A DNA stretch of 64,000 bases, from assembly GCA_022829145.1 (NCBI GenBank), contig CM040750.1, positions 2,390,501 through 2,454,500 on the forward strand, given 5' to 3'. Numbering within the stretch: position 1 is the first letter of the stretch; every line of letters begins with the position of its first letter. The position numbers were made by a program, and so were the translations under genes. Shown here in pieces: positions 44,935-56,184 of this stretch. The notes below the pieces were generated by a model that saw only the letters and a list, made by a program, of their open reading frames with translations, was not told the origin of the DNA and made no database searches. The DNA is from Albula goreensis (lineage: Eukaryota; Chordata; Actinopteri; Albuliformes; Albulidae).

Positions 44935-45724
44935 TTTCTTCTGCAGAAATAAACATATTGTTATCATTATAACCTTTTGCTTTCTTTCTGTCAACCACCT
45001 TCACGTACCAATGGCGTTGCATATCATTGTTCAAATGTGTCAACAAATGGTGACAGCAACCATACCTGTGCATACTAAAACGGCTAATTTGAAGTACTTC
45101 CCCGCATCCGAATCGCTTACAAAATTTCTGTGGGTATACATGACAACTCAAAATACAATGGGTCAAATTTTAGGTAGGGACTTGCTTGCTAAAGAATGCA
45201 GTTTTGCATTTGAATTTGGTGCTCATGTGGTTCTTTTCCAACTAGATAAATGGAAATAAAAGGATTATCGTTAGCTGTCATATCATGGCAACGCCCATCC
45301 GTGCCGGAGGTCTATTGTTTTCACTTCAGTTATCTGTACCATTACTTAAACATGAAAGATGGATAAAGTAAGAGATTCCTGTTAAACCTTCCACACAAAG
45401 AGTTGGTTGCTTAATCTCTTTCATATCACTTGAAAAGCAGCCAATCAAACACATCAGATGTGTAGTTGTGTTCATTTTGAGGCAAAACTTAAAACGAGTG
45501 ACAACCATAATTTTAAGTTTCTTGAAGCAACACTGCCTGGGATTTTCTAAATGCAGAGGATTGTTTCTGCTCTTAAATGGACGTGTTCCTGAGATACCTA
45601 TGAATGGGGAAAATCTGCCACCAGTGCACTGTGCTGCTTTACCACAGGTTAGCTCAGCTTGGCTCTACATGATAATTCTCCTGCTCCTGAACTTCTCAAA
45701 ACTGCAGCCCCGGCCAACATCAAG
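44935..45724. other. Gene-free stretch
   Basis: A 159-residue plus-strand frame (44780-45259) runs out of the SINE and has no signature. No gene is supported. Confidence 0.45.
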
Positions 45725-46552
45725 ACATGAGTACTCCCTGTGATCATGCCACGCGCTTGCTCAAAGTAAACCCTGCTCACCTGGTGCCACACTGGAGTCA
45801 GTCCTGCTCCCTGTGATCATGCCATGCGCTTGCTCAAAGTAAACCCTGCTCACCTGGTGCCACACTTGAGTCAGTCCTGCTCCCTGTGATCATGCCATGT
45901 GCTGGCTCAAAGTAAAGCCTGCTCACCTGGTGCCACACTGGAGTCAGTCCTGCTCCCTGTGATCATGCCACGCGCTTGCTCAAAGTAAAGCCTGCTCACC
46001 TAGTGCCACACTGGAGTCAGTCCTGCTCCCTGTGGTCATGTTATGCGCTGGCTCAAAGTAAACCCTGCTCACCTAGTGCCACACTGGAGTCAGTCCTGTT
46101 CCCTGTGATCATGCCACGCGCTTGCTCAAAGTAAAGCCTGCTCACCTAGTGCCACACTGGAGTCAGTCCTGCTCCCTGTGGTCATACTATGCGCTGGCTC
46201 AAAGTAAACCCTGCTCACCTAGTGCCACACTAGAGTCAGTCCTGCTCCCTGTGATCATGCCATGTGCTGGCTCAAAGTAAACCCTGCTCACCTGGTGCCA
46301 CACTGGAGTCAGTCCTGCTCCCTGTGATCATGCCACGCGCTTGCTCAAAGTAAACCCTGCTCACCTAGTGCCACACTGGAGTCAGTCCTGCTCCCTGTGA
46401 TCATGCCACGCGCTTGCTCAAAGTAAACCCTGCTCACCTAGTGCCACACTAGAGTCAGTCCTGCTCCCTGTGATCATGCCATGTGCTGGCTGAAAGTAAA
46501 GCCTGCTCACCTGGTGCCACAATGGAGTCAGTCCTTCTCCCTGTGACTAAGT
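45725..46552. repeat. Minisatellite, 73-bp unit, about 11 copies
   Basis: TGATCATGCCACGCGCTTGC and its variants recur at 45741, 45814 and 45887, steps of exactly 73, up to about 46545. The unit continues TCAAAGTAAACCCTGCTCAC and ends CACACTGGAGTCAGTCCTGC. Three classes alternate irregularly: CACGCGCTTGC, CATGTGCTGGC and TTATGCGCTGGC/CTATGCGCTGGC. Differences are mainly CG/TG transitions. The unit has stops, so no long frame results. Confidence 0.95.
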
Positions 46553-49227
46553 GAGGGTCCCTCCTCCTCAAGCACTCAACAGCAGGGATCCACACCACCT
46601 GTGGATAAACAGACCTTATCTTTATCACAGTTGGCCTTTCTCATGTTTGGCATAATGCATGCCACCCCTGTATGAAAGCTTGTGTGGGACTCCATCAAAC
46701 CAAGAAATTATGACCAGCCAATCATGATTTAATGTTTGTATAAAATTTAACAAAAAAGTGATCAAGAATATGGGTGATTTTTTAAAATTATTTTTCCATA
46801 TTAAGCAGGGGTATCAAAACTTGTAACTGCTACCGTCACATTATTATTACAATTATAGGAACAGCAAGACTCATTGTGATGTCAGCAATACAACAAATAA
46901 AGTTCATGCATTATTTACATATTATTATACTACATTATTACATTTTGGGAAGTGTACCGAATTATTGAATTTTCTGTTAAATCTGCAAATGTGAATTTAA
47001 ACTGACATAAGCAAGCATGACCACGTTCTTACTCCTAGTTTTATAGTCTTTAGAGAGATGTACAGCTATTTTTTCTCTATATGAATTCATGTTCCATAGT
47101 GATGCTAAGTGAACAAAGTTTTCAGTGGTAGCCAATTAACTTGACTAATTCAGTGGGAAGCTTTGTCAATGTTTAGCCCAGAGGTGTGAAATGTGTATAT
47201 TTGCACTTCACAGGCGATAGAAGGATGTGGTCAAAAAAATCTAGGTATAGCACAAGACAGAAGAGCATTCCAGCTAATGATAAAGAAAAAACATAGTTCT
47301 TCAACATCAGCTTTGCCATGTCGACCTTTGCTGCAACCATCACTTTCTATTCATTTTAAAAATATGATTATACCATGGTAGCTATGGCAACAGTCTACGG
47401 AAATATCAATATATTTGACAGTGCTACAAAAGGTCTAAATGCACAGTCACCACTCACATCCAGGAACTGCATGTTCACAAGTTCCAAATCCAACTCCCTG
47501 CACTTCGCAAGAAGATGAAAAAAACCTCTTTGTTCAATTTCAAGACTTTTCCGTAGGAAAGAATAAAAAATGTTCTGCATGCCTTACAGAGGAGGTAATT
47601 CAAAAGGCGCTGCTTCACCACAATGAAAGACTGGTTACAGGAGATAGCACCTGGGTCATATAATAGTACATACTAGTATTTGTCCACTGAAAATCTATTT
47701 TCTCTATGAGGTCAGGACCTGTAGTTCAGTAGTGCAGGTGTACACACACAGAGGTGTGCTGAATGCACTACATGGCCTTGGCCGTGGGTGACTGTGCGAG
47801 CAGCTTGCCATGCTCATACCTCATCACTGCTTCTACAAAGACTAACTTATATCCCTCATGTTTCTGGTGCAGCCGTGCTCAACACCCAAACTGCGAGTCT
47901 CATCCTTGGCCCAAATCAAGATGACACGTCACTCTGTGCAATAATCTTTCTCTAAGGGTGTTTTGCAGAAGATGGTACACTTGCTTCTCTCCCATCCTCA
48001 TTTCTTCACTGATTGTAAGGCTGCATGCCATCATGGAAGTTCTCTCACTAATGGCCCCTGCACTCAGCTTTGTAATTTTGTATACTCATCCATTTAGCGT
48101 TACAACACTAAGCCTTGCTTTGGTGAGGGGGTGGCCTGACCTGGACCTGCTGTTGCAGGGAGTGTGGGAGATTCTGCATTAAAGCTGAAAAGGCAAAAAG
48201 GTGAAATTGTTTTTAAGGTAAATATGTATTAAGTTTAAAGAGATAATCCAGATCATACTCCACTGGGACTGGAAATGTACTGATCCAGCAGAGGACAGTA
48301 CATTTCATGTTGAAAATCATTGTACACTGCTTTATTATAGTACTTCAAAAACAGAGAACCTTTTCAGTACCAAGAGATCATAATCATCACCCAATCCTGT
48401 GATTGATCAGGTAGGTGACACCTACAGCATAATCCTCTGGGGCAGGAGATGTGAAGCCCGGTTATTGCATTGCTAAGTGAAAAACAAAAATCATAAGATG
48501 GCTGCATGTGTTTGTAAGGTATGCATTTAGCATGTAAACAGCAGTGAAGGGCTTTCAGCTCACATGGCTGGAATGCACCATCGTAAATGAAAGAATATTG
48601 CATCAATATGTATCAACAGTTTCCAAACTCTTCCTTTCAAGGATATTCATGACAAAAGGCCTTGACTTAACAGAAGCAGTAAAAAACTGTCATTCAGTCC
48701 ATTACAGTATTCTCAAAATCTGATTTTTTTTCCTTTTTTCCCCCACCAACATGTCAACAGGTCAACCTTCTACAATGAGAACACTGATGAGGTTGAAAAA
48801 AAAAACTTGTAGCAAAACAGTTCATAACAAGAATAAAAATTGAAAATGACAACTGCTTGTTGACAATGAAAGACAACAAAGCCCAGAGCCCAGACTAAAC
48901 ATTGTCCCAGCGAGTAGTCAGGAGACAAAGCACATTGAATGTCCAACAAACTGGTTTTAAGTTGACCTTTCACAGTTGAATGTTTCTCAGCTGTGTAAAT
49001 GGCCCCTGGGCTTGAACGAATCTAGACTGCACTTGCTGTTTGGATTTGCCATGCCTGGTAGCCCAGATGGCTGTGTCTCTAGGTGACCCTGGAGAGGCAT
49101 CGATAACCATGGCCTTTTCTGCTTGCTGTCATGAACTCCATCTAGCTCCCAATTCGTTTGCCAGATGACACAAGTGAAGGGGGGATAGGGGAGTCCCCAC
49201 AGTGCTTACATTTTAGCATTCTTTAAT
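46553..49227. other. Gene-free stretch
   Basis: No gene or mobile element was recognised. Open frames are at most about 80 residues. Confidence 0.45.
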
Positions 49228-49630
49228 ACATGCTACTGTCAAGCCCTACACCTTTAACTACATGCTACTGTCAAGCCCCACACCCTTAACTACATGCTAC
49301 TGTCAAGCCCTACACCTTTAACTGCATGCTACTCTCAAACCCTGCACCCTTAACTACATGCTATTGTCAAGCCCTGCACCCTTAAGTACATGCTACTGTC
49401 AAGCCCTGCACCCTTAACTACAGGATACTATCATGCCCTACACCCTTGACTAAAGACTATTTTCAAACCCTACATCCTCAACTACAGGCTTTAAAAAAAA
49501 ATACATATAAAAATAAAAAATCTCTACACCCTTAACTACAGCAATCTTCAAGCCCTACACCCTTACCTACAGTGATTTTCAAGCCCTACACCCTTAACTA
49601 CAGCTATTTTCAAGCCGTATACCCTCCTCA
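49228..49630. repeat. Degenerate minisatellite, about 32-bp unit, about 12 copies
   Basis: TACATGCTACTGTCAAGCCC then TACACCTTTAAC is repeated with increasing divergence to the right. It is interrupted at 49491-49520 by an A-rich insert and continues as shorter units such as TTTTCAAGCCCTACACCCTT. The left half is more regular than the right. Confidence 0.85.
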
Positions 49631-50335
49631 GACCTCTTCATTCTGCAAGCTTAATCTACCTTGTGGCCTCATACCATTGAGGAAGCAAATCTTGGCCACA
49701 GCTCTTTAGTCATATCCCCCCCAGTGGTGGAATGAGTCAACAGGTGCAGAGTATAGTCATTTCCCAGCGCAAGCTCAAATACCCTGTTAAATGCACCAAC
49801 ACAGACCCCTCCCAGTGCGCTCTGAAATGTGCTCATCTTCTGCCACCTCACTTTGCAATAAATATAACATTTCTTTTTGCTGTCAAAATGATACCGTGGC
49901 ATTGCCATTTCACTTTTAGTGTTTCTGCATTTATATGCAATGGCATGTTTATTTAGAGGAACATTTTTTACAGTGAAGGGTCTTGTCAATTAAGTTAATC
50001 TACTGCTACTGTTCACCTAAACGTACCATGTAAACCTCTTTTTCCTAAGACAGTTTGGATTGGATTAATGGAGTATCAGATAAATAAATTGAAATGTATA
50101 ATTTCTATTACAATAACCAAGGTAAATGGTAAAAACAGAAAGACAGCCTGGCAGAAGCAGGACAAGATGGCACAGGGCATAGTGGGTGCCTACAGACAGA
50201 CACAGTGAGTGGGTGGTGGAGGCTCAGAACAAGGAGCCAGTTTAAAGCATAGAAGCAGACTGACAGCCTTAGGGAACTGGTTGGGTGTGGGGAAGGTTGT
50301 GCAGCAGACTGGCAAAAGGTGAGCATTTTTGACTT
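49631..50335. other. Gene-free stretch
   Basis: No gene was recognised. A minus-strand frame of 106 residues at 49669-49989 is not supported by any motif. Confidence 0.45.
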
Positions 50336-51135
50336 AGGTGTTTACATTGGAGAGACTCTTGCTGTACTCCCTTGACTCATGTTCTACACTGGAGAGGCTC
50401 TTGCTGTACTCCCTTGCCTCATGTTCTACACTTGAGAGGCTCTTGCTGTACTCCCTTGCCTCATGTTCTACACTTGAGAGGCTCTTGCTGTACTCCCTTG
50501 CCTCATGTTTTTACATTGGAGAGACTCTTGCTGTACTCCCTTACCTCATGTTCTACACTGGAGAGGCTCTTGCCGTACTCCCTTGCCTCATGTTCTACAC
50601 TGGAGAGGCTCTTGCCATACTCCCTTGCCTCATGTTCTACACTGGAGAGGCTCTTGCTGTACTCCCTTACCTCATGTTTTTACATTGGAGAGACTCTTGC
50701 TGTACTCCCTTGACTCATGTTCTACACTGGAGAGGCTCTTGCTGTACTCCCTTGCCTCATGTTCTACACTGGAAAGGCTCTTGCTGTACTCCCTTGCCTC
50801 ATGTTCTACACTGGGGAGGCTCTTGCTGTACTCCCTTGCCTCATGTTCTACACTGGAGAGGCTCTTGCTGTACTCCCTTGCCTCATGTTTTTACATTGGA
50901 GAGGCTCTTGCTGTACTCCCTTGCCTCATGTTCTACACTGGAGAGGCTCTTGCTGTACTCCCTTGCCTCATGTTTTACACTGGAGAGACTCTTGCTGTAC
51001 TCCCTTGTCTCATGTTCTACACTGGAGAGGCTCTTGCTGTACTCCCTTGCCTCATGTTTTTACACTGGAGAGGCTCTTGCTGTACTCCCTTGTCTCATGT
51101 TCTACACTGGAGAGGCTCTTACTGTACTCCCTTGC
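50336..51135. repeat. Minisatellite, 42-bp unit with a 169-bp higher-order repeat, about 19 copies
   Basis: The basic unit is CTCATGTTCTACACTGGAGA followed by GGCTCTTGCTGTACTCCCTT and GC. A 43-bp variant unit with TTTTACATTGG (TTTTACACTGG in the last) starts its diagnostic TTTACATTGG at 50341, 50510, 50679, 50890 and 51059. The spacings are 169, 169, 211 and 169, that is four or five 42-bp units plus one base. The extra base shifts the reading frame once per higher-order unit, and no frame has a stop. This gives overlapping plus-strand frames of 113, 218, 288 and 152 residues with a repeated 14-residue block (such as MFYTGEALAVLPCL). They are not judged to be genes. Confidence 0.95.
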
Positions 51136-52409
51136 AATCCTCATCTTCACTGTGCAGCTAAAAGGTTCCTGCTGAAATACATTATTTCTAGAAGATTTTT
51201 CTAGGTTTTCAAGATTGTGAGGGATTCATCATTTGTGTGGTAGTTTCATGTTTTCATGTTTTGTATGAATGAAGTGAAGCTTAGTCCACAAATTGGCAGG
51301 TTCTTTTCAACAGCAATGAAAAAACCACCACCAAAAATGATACCATTTTCACTTGCAATGACCTGGATAATGGGGGATGGGGAGAGGCTAATCAGGGGTG
51401 TTGTGCCTATTCTCTTTCTCACTGCACTCAACAATGTCAGCATTCAAAACGGTTTCCTTAGCAACCAATAACACTCTGATTAATTCCAGCTTCTGATTAA
51501 TTTCCTTTCAGATCACACCACTCCAGTGGCAGGGGACGAAAGTAAGGGTGTCCACACTGAGGAAATTACACAAAAATAAGCAAACCTGTCTTTTCCGCTG
51601 CAAGGCCTCTTAAAAGTCAAAATGACCAATTCTTCGTATGATCAGAACCATGTCCACATTACTCTTACGGGCAGTGATTTTCAGACAGGGCAGTGTCATG
51701 TCATATTTAAAATCAATATTCCATGCATAATGCACAATACATACAAGACTGAGAAATTGTAACATTTTGCACACTTTTTTTCCCCCTGTGGGAGTAGGGT
51801 TTTCACAGTAGATGGGTGAGTTGAGCCTCTCTTGAATTTTGAACACAATATGAATTTATTGTAGATTTCTAAAGCTTTGATGAAGTCTTCAACAATTATA
51901 GTGGCCACCCCGTGGGAGGATGCATCTTACAACTGTACATCAACCACTTACACTTTGTCAATCCAATTTTCCATAACTGCTTCTGACAATTCTTCCAGTA
52001 CACCCACAAACTGCAGTGGTACAGTATGCAGGCTGAGCATGAGGAGCCCTGCTGCAGCAGCCAAACTAATCAGGGCATGCTAACGTTATTGGCTTTATAG
52101 GAATTCTGAGAAGCTTTGCTGGTCCTGCCATCATGCAGTCCACTTCACTTCCTGATGGGCAGAGCAGGACAGCATAACACCATTGTCCACTCTGGGCTCA
52201 ATGCTCCCATTTGCCTGCTAGCCCAATGGCATATTTCCAGACCTCCAAGCCAGTAGATTTCATATTTAAGTCCAAAACAGACAAAAAGCTAAATCTCACA
52301 TTATTTTGGCTTGATAAATGTCAATATTTTCAGCATTAGCATCGGTAAGGCTAATTAGTGTGGGATCAAAAGCCAACCAGCTCCTGTAGTACGATATGAA
52401 AGTTATGAT
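51136..52409. other. Gene-free stretch
   Basis: No gene was recognised. Confidence 0.45.
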
Positions 52410-52498
52410 ATTATTTTGCTAGCCACGGACATGATCAATGACTTCACACAGGACCACAGAAGGTTAAAGCATAAACATGAGCCATGTGGTAAGTCTCC

Positions 52499-52586
52499 AC
52501 CTGCTCTGGCCACTGTTACTAAGGACAAGATAGGTAAGCCTCATGGAAATCCCTACCTGCTCTGGCCACTGTTACTAAGGACAAGC
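52499..52586 (+). repeat. 56-bp tandem duplication inside the LINE remnant
   Basis: ACCTGCTCTGGCCACTGTTA followed by CTAAGGACAAG occurs at 52499 and again at 52555, a step of 56. The duplication shifts the frame and probably arose after insertion. Confidence 0.85.
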
Positions 52587-52631
52587 CAGCTGAAGTTGTC
52601 CAGCAGTATAAATATCTGGGGATCCTCCTAG

Positions 52632-53102
52632 ATGATAGACTACTTTCCGACGGTAACACTGATGCCATTGTTTTTTTTATGTAAGCTTCACAACTTCCAT
52701 GTGGATAACTCCCTAATGAAAATGTTTTATTCTTTTATTGAACCAATCATGACTGTTAACACAATCAACCGGTTCGGAAACCTTGAAATAAAGAATAGAG
52801 TTGGGTCACAATTTGGGAGCATCATGAAGGTGAACTGCAAGATCATTGAGGTTAAACTCAATGATCTTTCTCACCTCTTTCTTGTAAGAGTCACCTGTAA
52901 GGCAAAGACCATTCTGGAGAATTCTTGGCATGCTCTTTTTAATGAGTTTCAGTTACTTGCATCAAGGGACAGATACAGTGTCTTAAAGTATGGAAGCAAC
53001 AGGTTCAAAAACTCCTTAATCCCAACTGCAATCGCTTTTATTGAATTTATTGTTTTTATTTATCTGTATTTGATTTTATGCAGTACATTTTTCAAAGTGT
53101 AA
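52632..53102 (+). pseudogene. LINE ORF2 C-terminal remnant (156-codon open frame)
   Basis: This open frame is the tail of the broken LINE protein. After the first few codons it contains KLHNFHVDNSLMKMFYSFIE, a middle with RVTCKAKTILENSWHALFNE, and FQLLASRDRYSVLKYGSNRF near the end. This order of blocks is typical of the region downstream of the reverse transcriptase in several fish LINE clades. The apparent start codon is internal to the old frame. The upstream part with LGILLDDRL is in a different frame. No function is expected. Confidence 0.7.
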
Positions 53103-53218
53103 ATGTAACCTGTTACATGTCTGTGCTGTGCACTTTGTATATTCATGTTTTATTGTCTATTGGCTGTAAAATCAAATTGCCCCTCGGGGACATTAAAGAC
53201 CTATTCTATTCTATAGTT

Positions 53219-53930
53219 TTCTTTAATGGTTCAGGTTTGGAAGGCCAGCGGCAAATTTAACTGAATACAAAGTCCTGTCCAAGTCTGGTGTACATAGAGG
53301 TTTTCCAGTTTAACCAACAGACTTCACATAGATACTAAATCAGTTCAATGGTAGCAAACTACGAAACCGAGAAGCCTTAGTTGAGCTAGTGGAGAAAGAG
53401 CTGCCACAGAACGTGGGAGCTGTATGCTTTCACACGATTCTCATTGGCCATTGGGGTCTGCTGGGAATCTTTCCAAATCAACCTCCAACATTAAAATAAT
53501 CTCTCAGCAAAATGGGAAGGGAATGATGCAATTCAAGCCTTCGAGCAACAGCCTGACGCAGAGATGAATAATCTTGCCCAGGCTGTGTTAATCAATCTTT
53601 ATCTCACCTTGGACTGGAATCAACATTGGGAAACACAGCAGCAAAATCAAAACCACTCAAGAGGGTGGCACAATGCTGTGCGAATGGACAATTCAAGTGA
53701 AATAAGCAGAGAAAAAAAGGCTTATGCCCAATGATGTTAAGCATTTAAGCGTTACTTGAGTTCTTTTTTTTAACCAGAATTTATTGCTGTAAATGTGTAA
53801 ATCTGGAATATGTGGAAACATCACCTGAAAGGTGATAATCCATCCCTTCATTCTTACTGAACACGTCAGTCTTCAGATCCTCCTAAATCTTCAGATCCTC
53901 CTAATTTCTCCCTTGTAGAGGTCAATTTTC
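53219..53930. other. Gene-free stretch
   Basis: No gene was recognised. An 18-bp word, CTTCAGATCCTCCTAA, is duplicated at about 53870-53905. Confidence 0.45.
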
Positions 53931-54410
53931 TAAAAAGATTTAGGGGTACCAAATTATGGAATGGCTTTTCCCACCTGGCAAAAAACTGTTCCTCTATAAA
54001 ATGTCACAAAAAATGCTTAAAAGACCATTTAATTGCTGGTTTGTAACTGCTTTTCCTCATGTATTGTTGTTCATGTATTCATGTTTTATTCATGTTACAT
54101 TACTATTGCTCAGGAGTCAATACAGGTGTATAAACCAATATCCCTCTAACAAATACATGCCCACACACACACACACACGCACGCATGCACCTATGCATGC
54201 ATACACATCACACACTCATATTTTCTGCTTTTACTTATATTATTGTTGTTATATATATTTTGTTACAATTAGTTTGCCATCACTTTTATGTAGTCATATT
54301 TTCTGTGTATTAATTTTGTGTTCTATATAACATTATCTAGAAGGAGGCTTAAAATAAGCCCTCTGGGTTTTTGCCTCTCCCTGCACTGCATATTACTTTT
54401 TATCACTGTT
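53931..54410 (+). mobile_element. Degenerate LINE 3' end (second family)
   Basis: GGTACCAAATTATGGAATGG encodes GTKLWNGF, and the same frame continues to SSIKCHKKCLKDHLIAGL and a stop. This matches the usual C-terminal pattern of CR1/L2-group LINEs (a KLWNSLP-like block followed by a Lys-rich tail). A 3' UTR-like stretch follows, ending in AATAAGCCCTCTGGGTTTTT and GCCTCTCCCTGCACTGC, similar to known LINE ends. A (CA)n tract lies inside at about 54163-54184. Boundaries and clade are uncertain. Confidence 0.55.
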
Positions 54411-56184
54411 ATTTTATTTTTTTTATTGTGCAAAATTAAAAAAAAAAAACTAAATTTAAAATAATCTTTACTTTTTTTTATTTTGCCTTTTCATTCAAAT
54501 GAGCCTTACGAATAACTCAACACAGCCAAAAAGGTTAGTCTCTTTTTCAACAGTGATTTGACAATGCACTGTCATTTGCAGAAATGGCGCTACATTTCAA
54601 AGGTTTTTCAAAGCATCAGAATGAAATTTCATGATCATGTTGAGTGTTCACATTCATAGCTTGAATTTTTACACAAACAGCTGCTGTGTTGCCCTGACAC
54701 ATTTCACAAAGTGTTACAAACCTCCACATAAGCTCACCTCAAGTGCTACCAAAAAAATACTAAAAATCTCCCAATTTCCAACAAGTCACTTCCTTTTTCA
54801 CAACCCCCCCTTCAACACAATGCTTAATTAGAACTACACAAACCCCTCCTTACCCTCAGGCACTGGATAGAGGCAGGGGACTGCAGCAGAAAGTGCCAGC
54901 CATGTCATTTGTAAGCATGCAAAATCCCACAGCACAACATATCTGCCACCTCCGGCTCAGTTAAAGCAAACAAATGAAATATAACCCCAAAACAATCAAC
55001 AGTTTGTACATGTAAACTTTGAGTCAGGGGAGGACATTCTGATTCCTTTGAGCGCTTGAGTTATTTTACAGTGTGCTAGCACTCTAATTCAAAATATAGA
55101 CAAGCTACATTACTGTAGCAATTTGAAACAATTGAAAAATTTTTCCTATCAATATGTACTTACCATAACCCATACTTTTACATCACAACATCTCATTGTA
55201 AAAGCAAGGCCATGCATAAAAAAAAAAAAAAAATAAAAAAATCAATAAACACATAAGGGAGTCAGTACTGAACCATTTATAAGAAATGAACAGTTCAGAT
55301 CAGGCCAGTCAGATCAGTACAGTCTCAGCTTCTGTATACAGGCAGGTACACAGTATAGTAGAAGGGAACCCTGCTGACCCCTGTGTGTTGTCACTGTAAC
55401 AGTGTATGTGTGTGAATATGTGTCACCTGTCAAAGGTGTATGGTCAGGCATCCAGCAATAACCAAATGCACATTCAGTTCTAAACTGCATCTCTACTGAA
55501 GATTGATTAGTACAGCTAAGAGAGCAGAATGTAATGCCTTATTGCTTAGATTGTTTAACTCTTTCCTTGAACTTGAAATGTTCATCATCAAGGTAATGCT
55601 TCCTGCAATGGGGTGCCATACTCAAATACTCAGATATAGAGCTTGCAACTGGGGCCTAGCCCCGTAATGCCTTTGCTCTCTCTACTTCCACTTCGCTAAC
55701 TAGCATGGTAGAAACAACAATACTAAAACCCTGATGAATGATGATGATTTACTTAACAGGGTACTACAAATATAAATGCAATGTAAAAGATTGTAGTTTG
55801 TTTTCATTCATTTCAAGACTTACTTCTTATAATGAACCTATAAATGTATTCATATAACAATACAGATAAACAAAAACATATAAAATTGAAAAACATTCCT
55901 TAGAGTCTTGAATGAAAATGGCTGCAGTTCATTGTGACATTTGGTCAATCCGCCAAGAGCTCTGAGACTCTGGAGTGCCCTCATATCACACGTTTGGAAC
56001 ACAAAATTCAATATTGCAGTTAACATCACAAAATGAAAAAAAGGTCAGATAGAACATGCACAGGTCTTTACACATATATTTGCAGTATAAAATGCAGTTT
56101 GGCTGTTTTTTCTCATTTTCCATGCTTAGAACATGATGCAGGCTGATCGCACTGTGTAGGCTGCTATTCAGTGGGCATTATTCC
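54411..56184. other. Gene-free, AT-rich stretch
   Basis: Contains T-runs and A-runs around 54415-54480 and an A-run at about 55219-55233. No gene was recognised. Confidence 0.45.

Larger units (their letters stand above)
52410..53218 (+). mobile_element. Non-LTR retrotransposon (LINE) 3' part, broken
   Basis: Translated pieces match the C-terminal region of fish LINE ORF2 proteins. QQYKYLGILLDDRL (about 52590-52631) is the segment after the catalytic core, then KLHNFHVDNSLMKMFYSFIE, then a tail ending SNRFKNSLIPTAI. A stop and a T-run near 52671 break the frame. The end AATTGCCCCTCGGGGACATT followed by AAAG and an ATTCT-type tail (CTATTCTATTCTATAG) is a typical LINE 3' terminus. The clade was not assigned; it differs from the L2 copy at 16179-16805. 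The endonuclease and the catalytic residues are absent. Confidence 0.75.

Noticed and set aside
44570-45020. Inverted decamers GCAACGCCAT (near 44584) and ATGGCGTTGC (near 45011) around the SINE
   Set aside because: Only about ten bases match and nothing extends the pairing, so chance is the simplest explanation.
227-51135. Several minisatellite units are multiples of 14 bp (28, 28, 42, 42, 70)
   Set aside because: The other four units (32, 38, 73, 86) are not, the first array varies between 69 and 79, and the unit sequences are unrelated.
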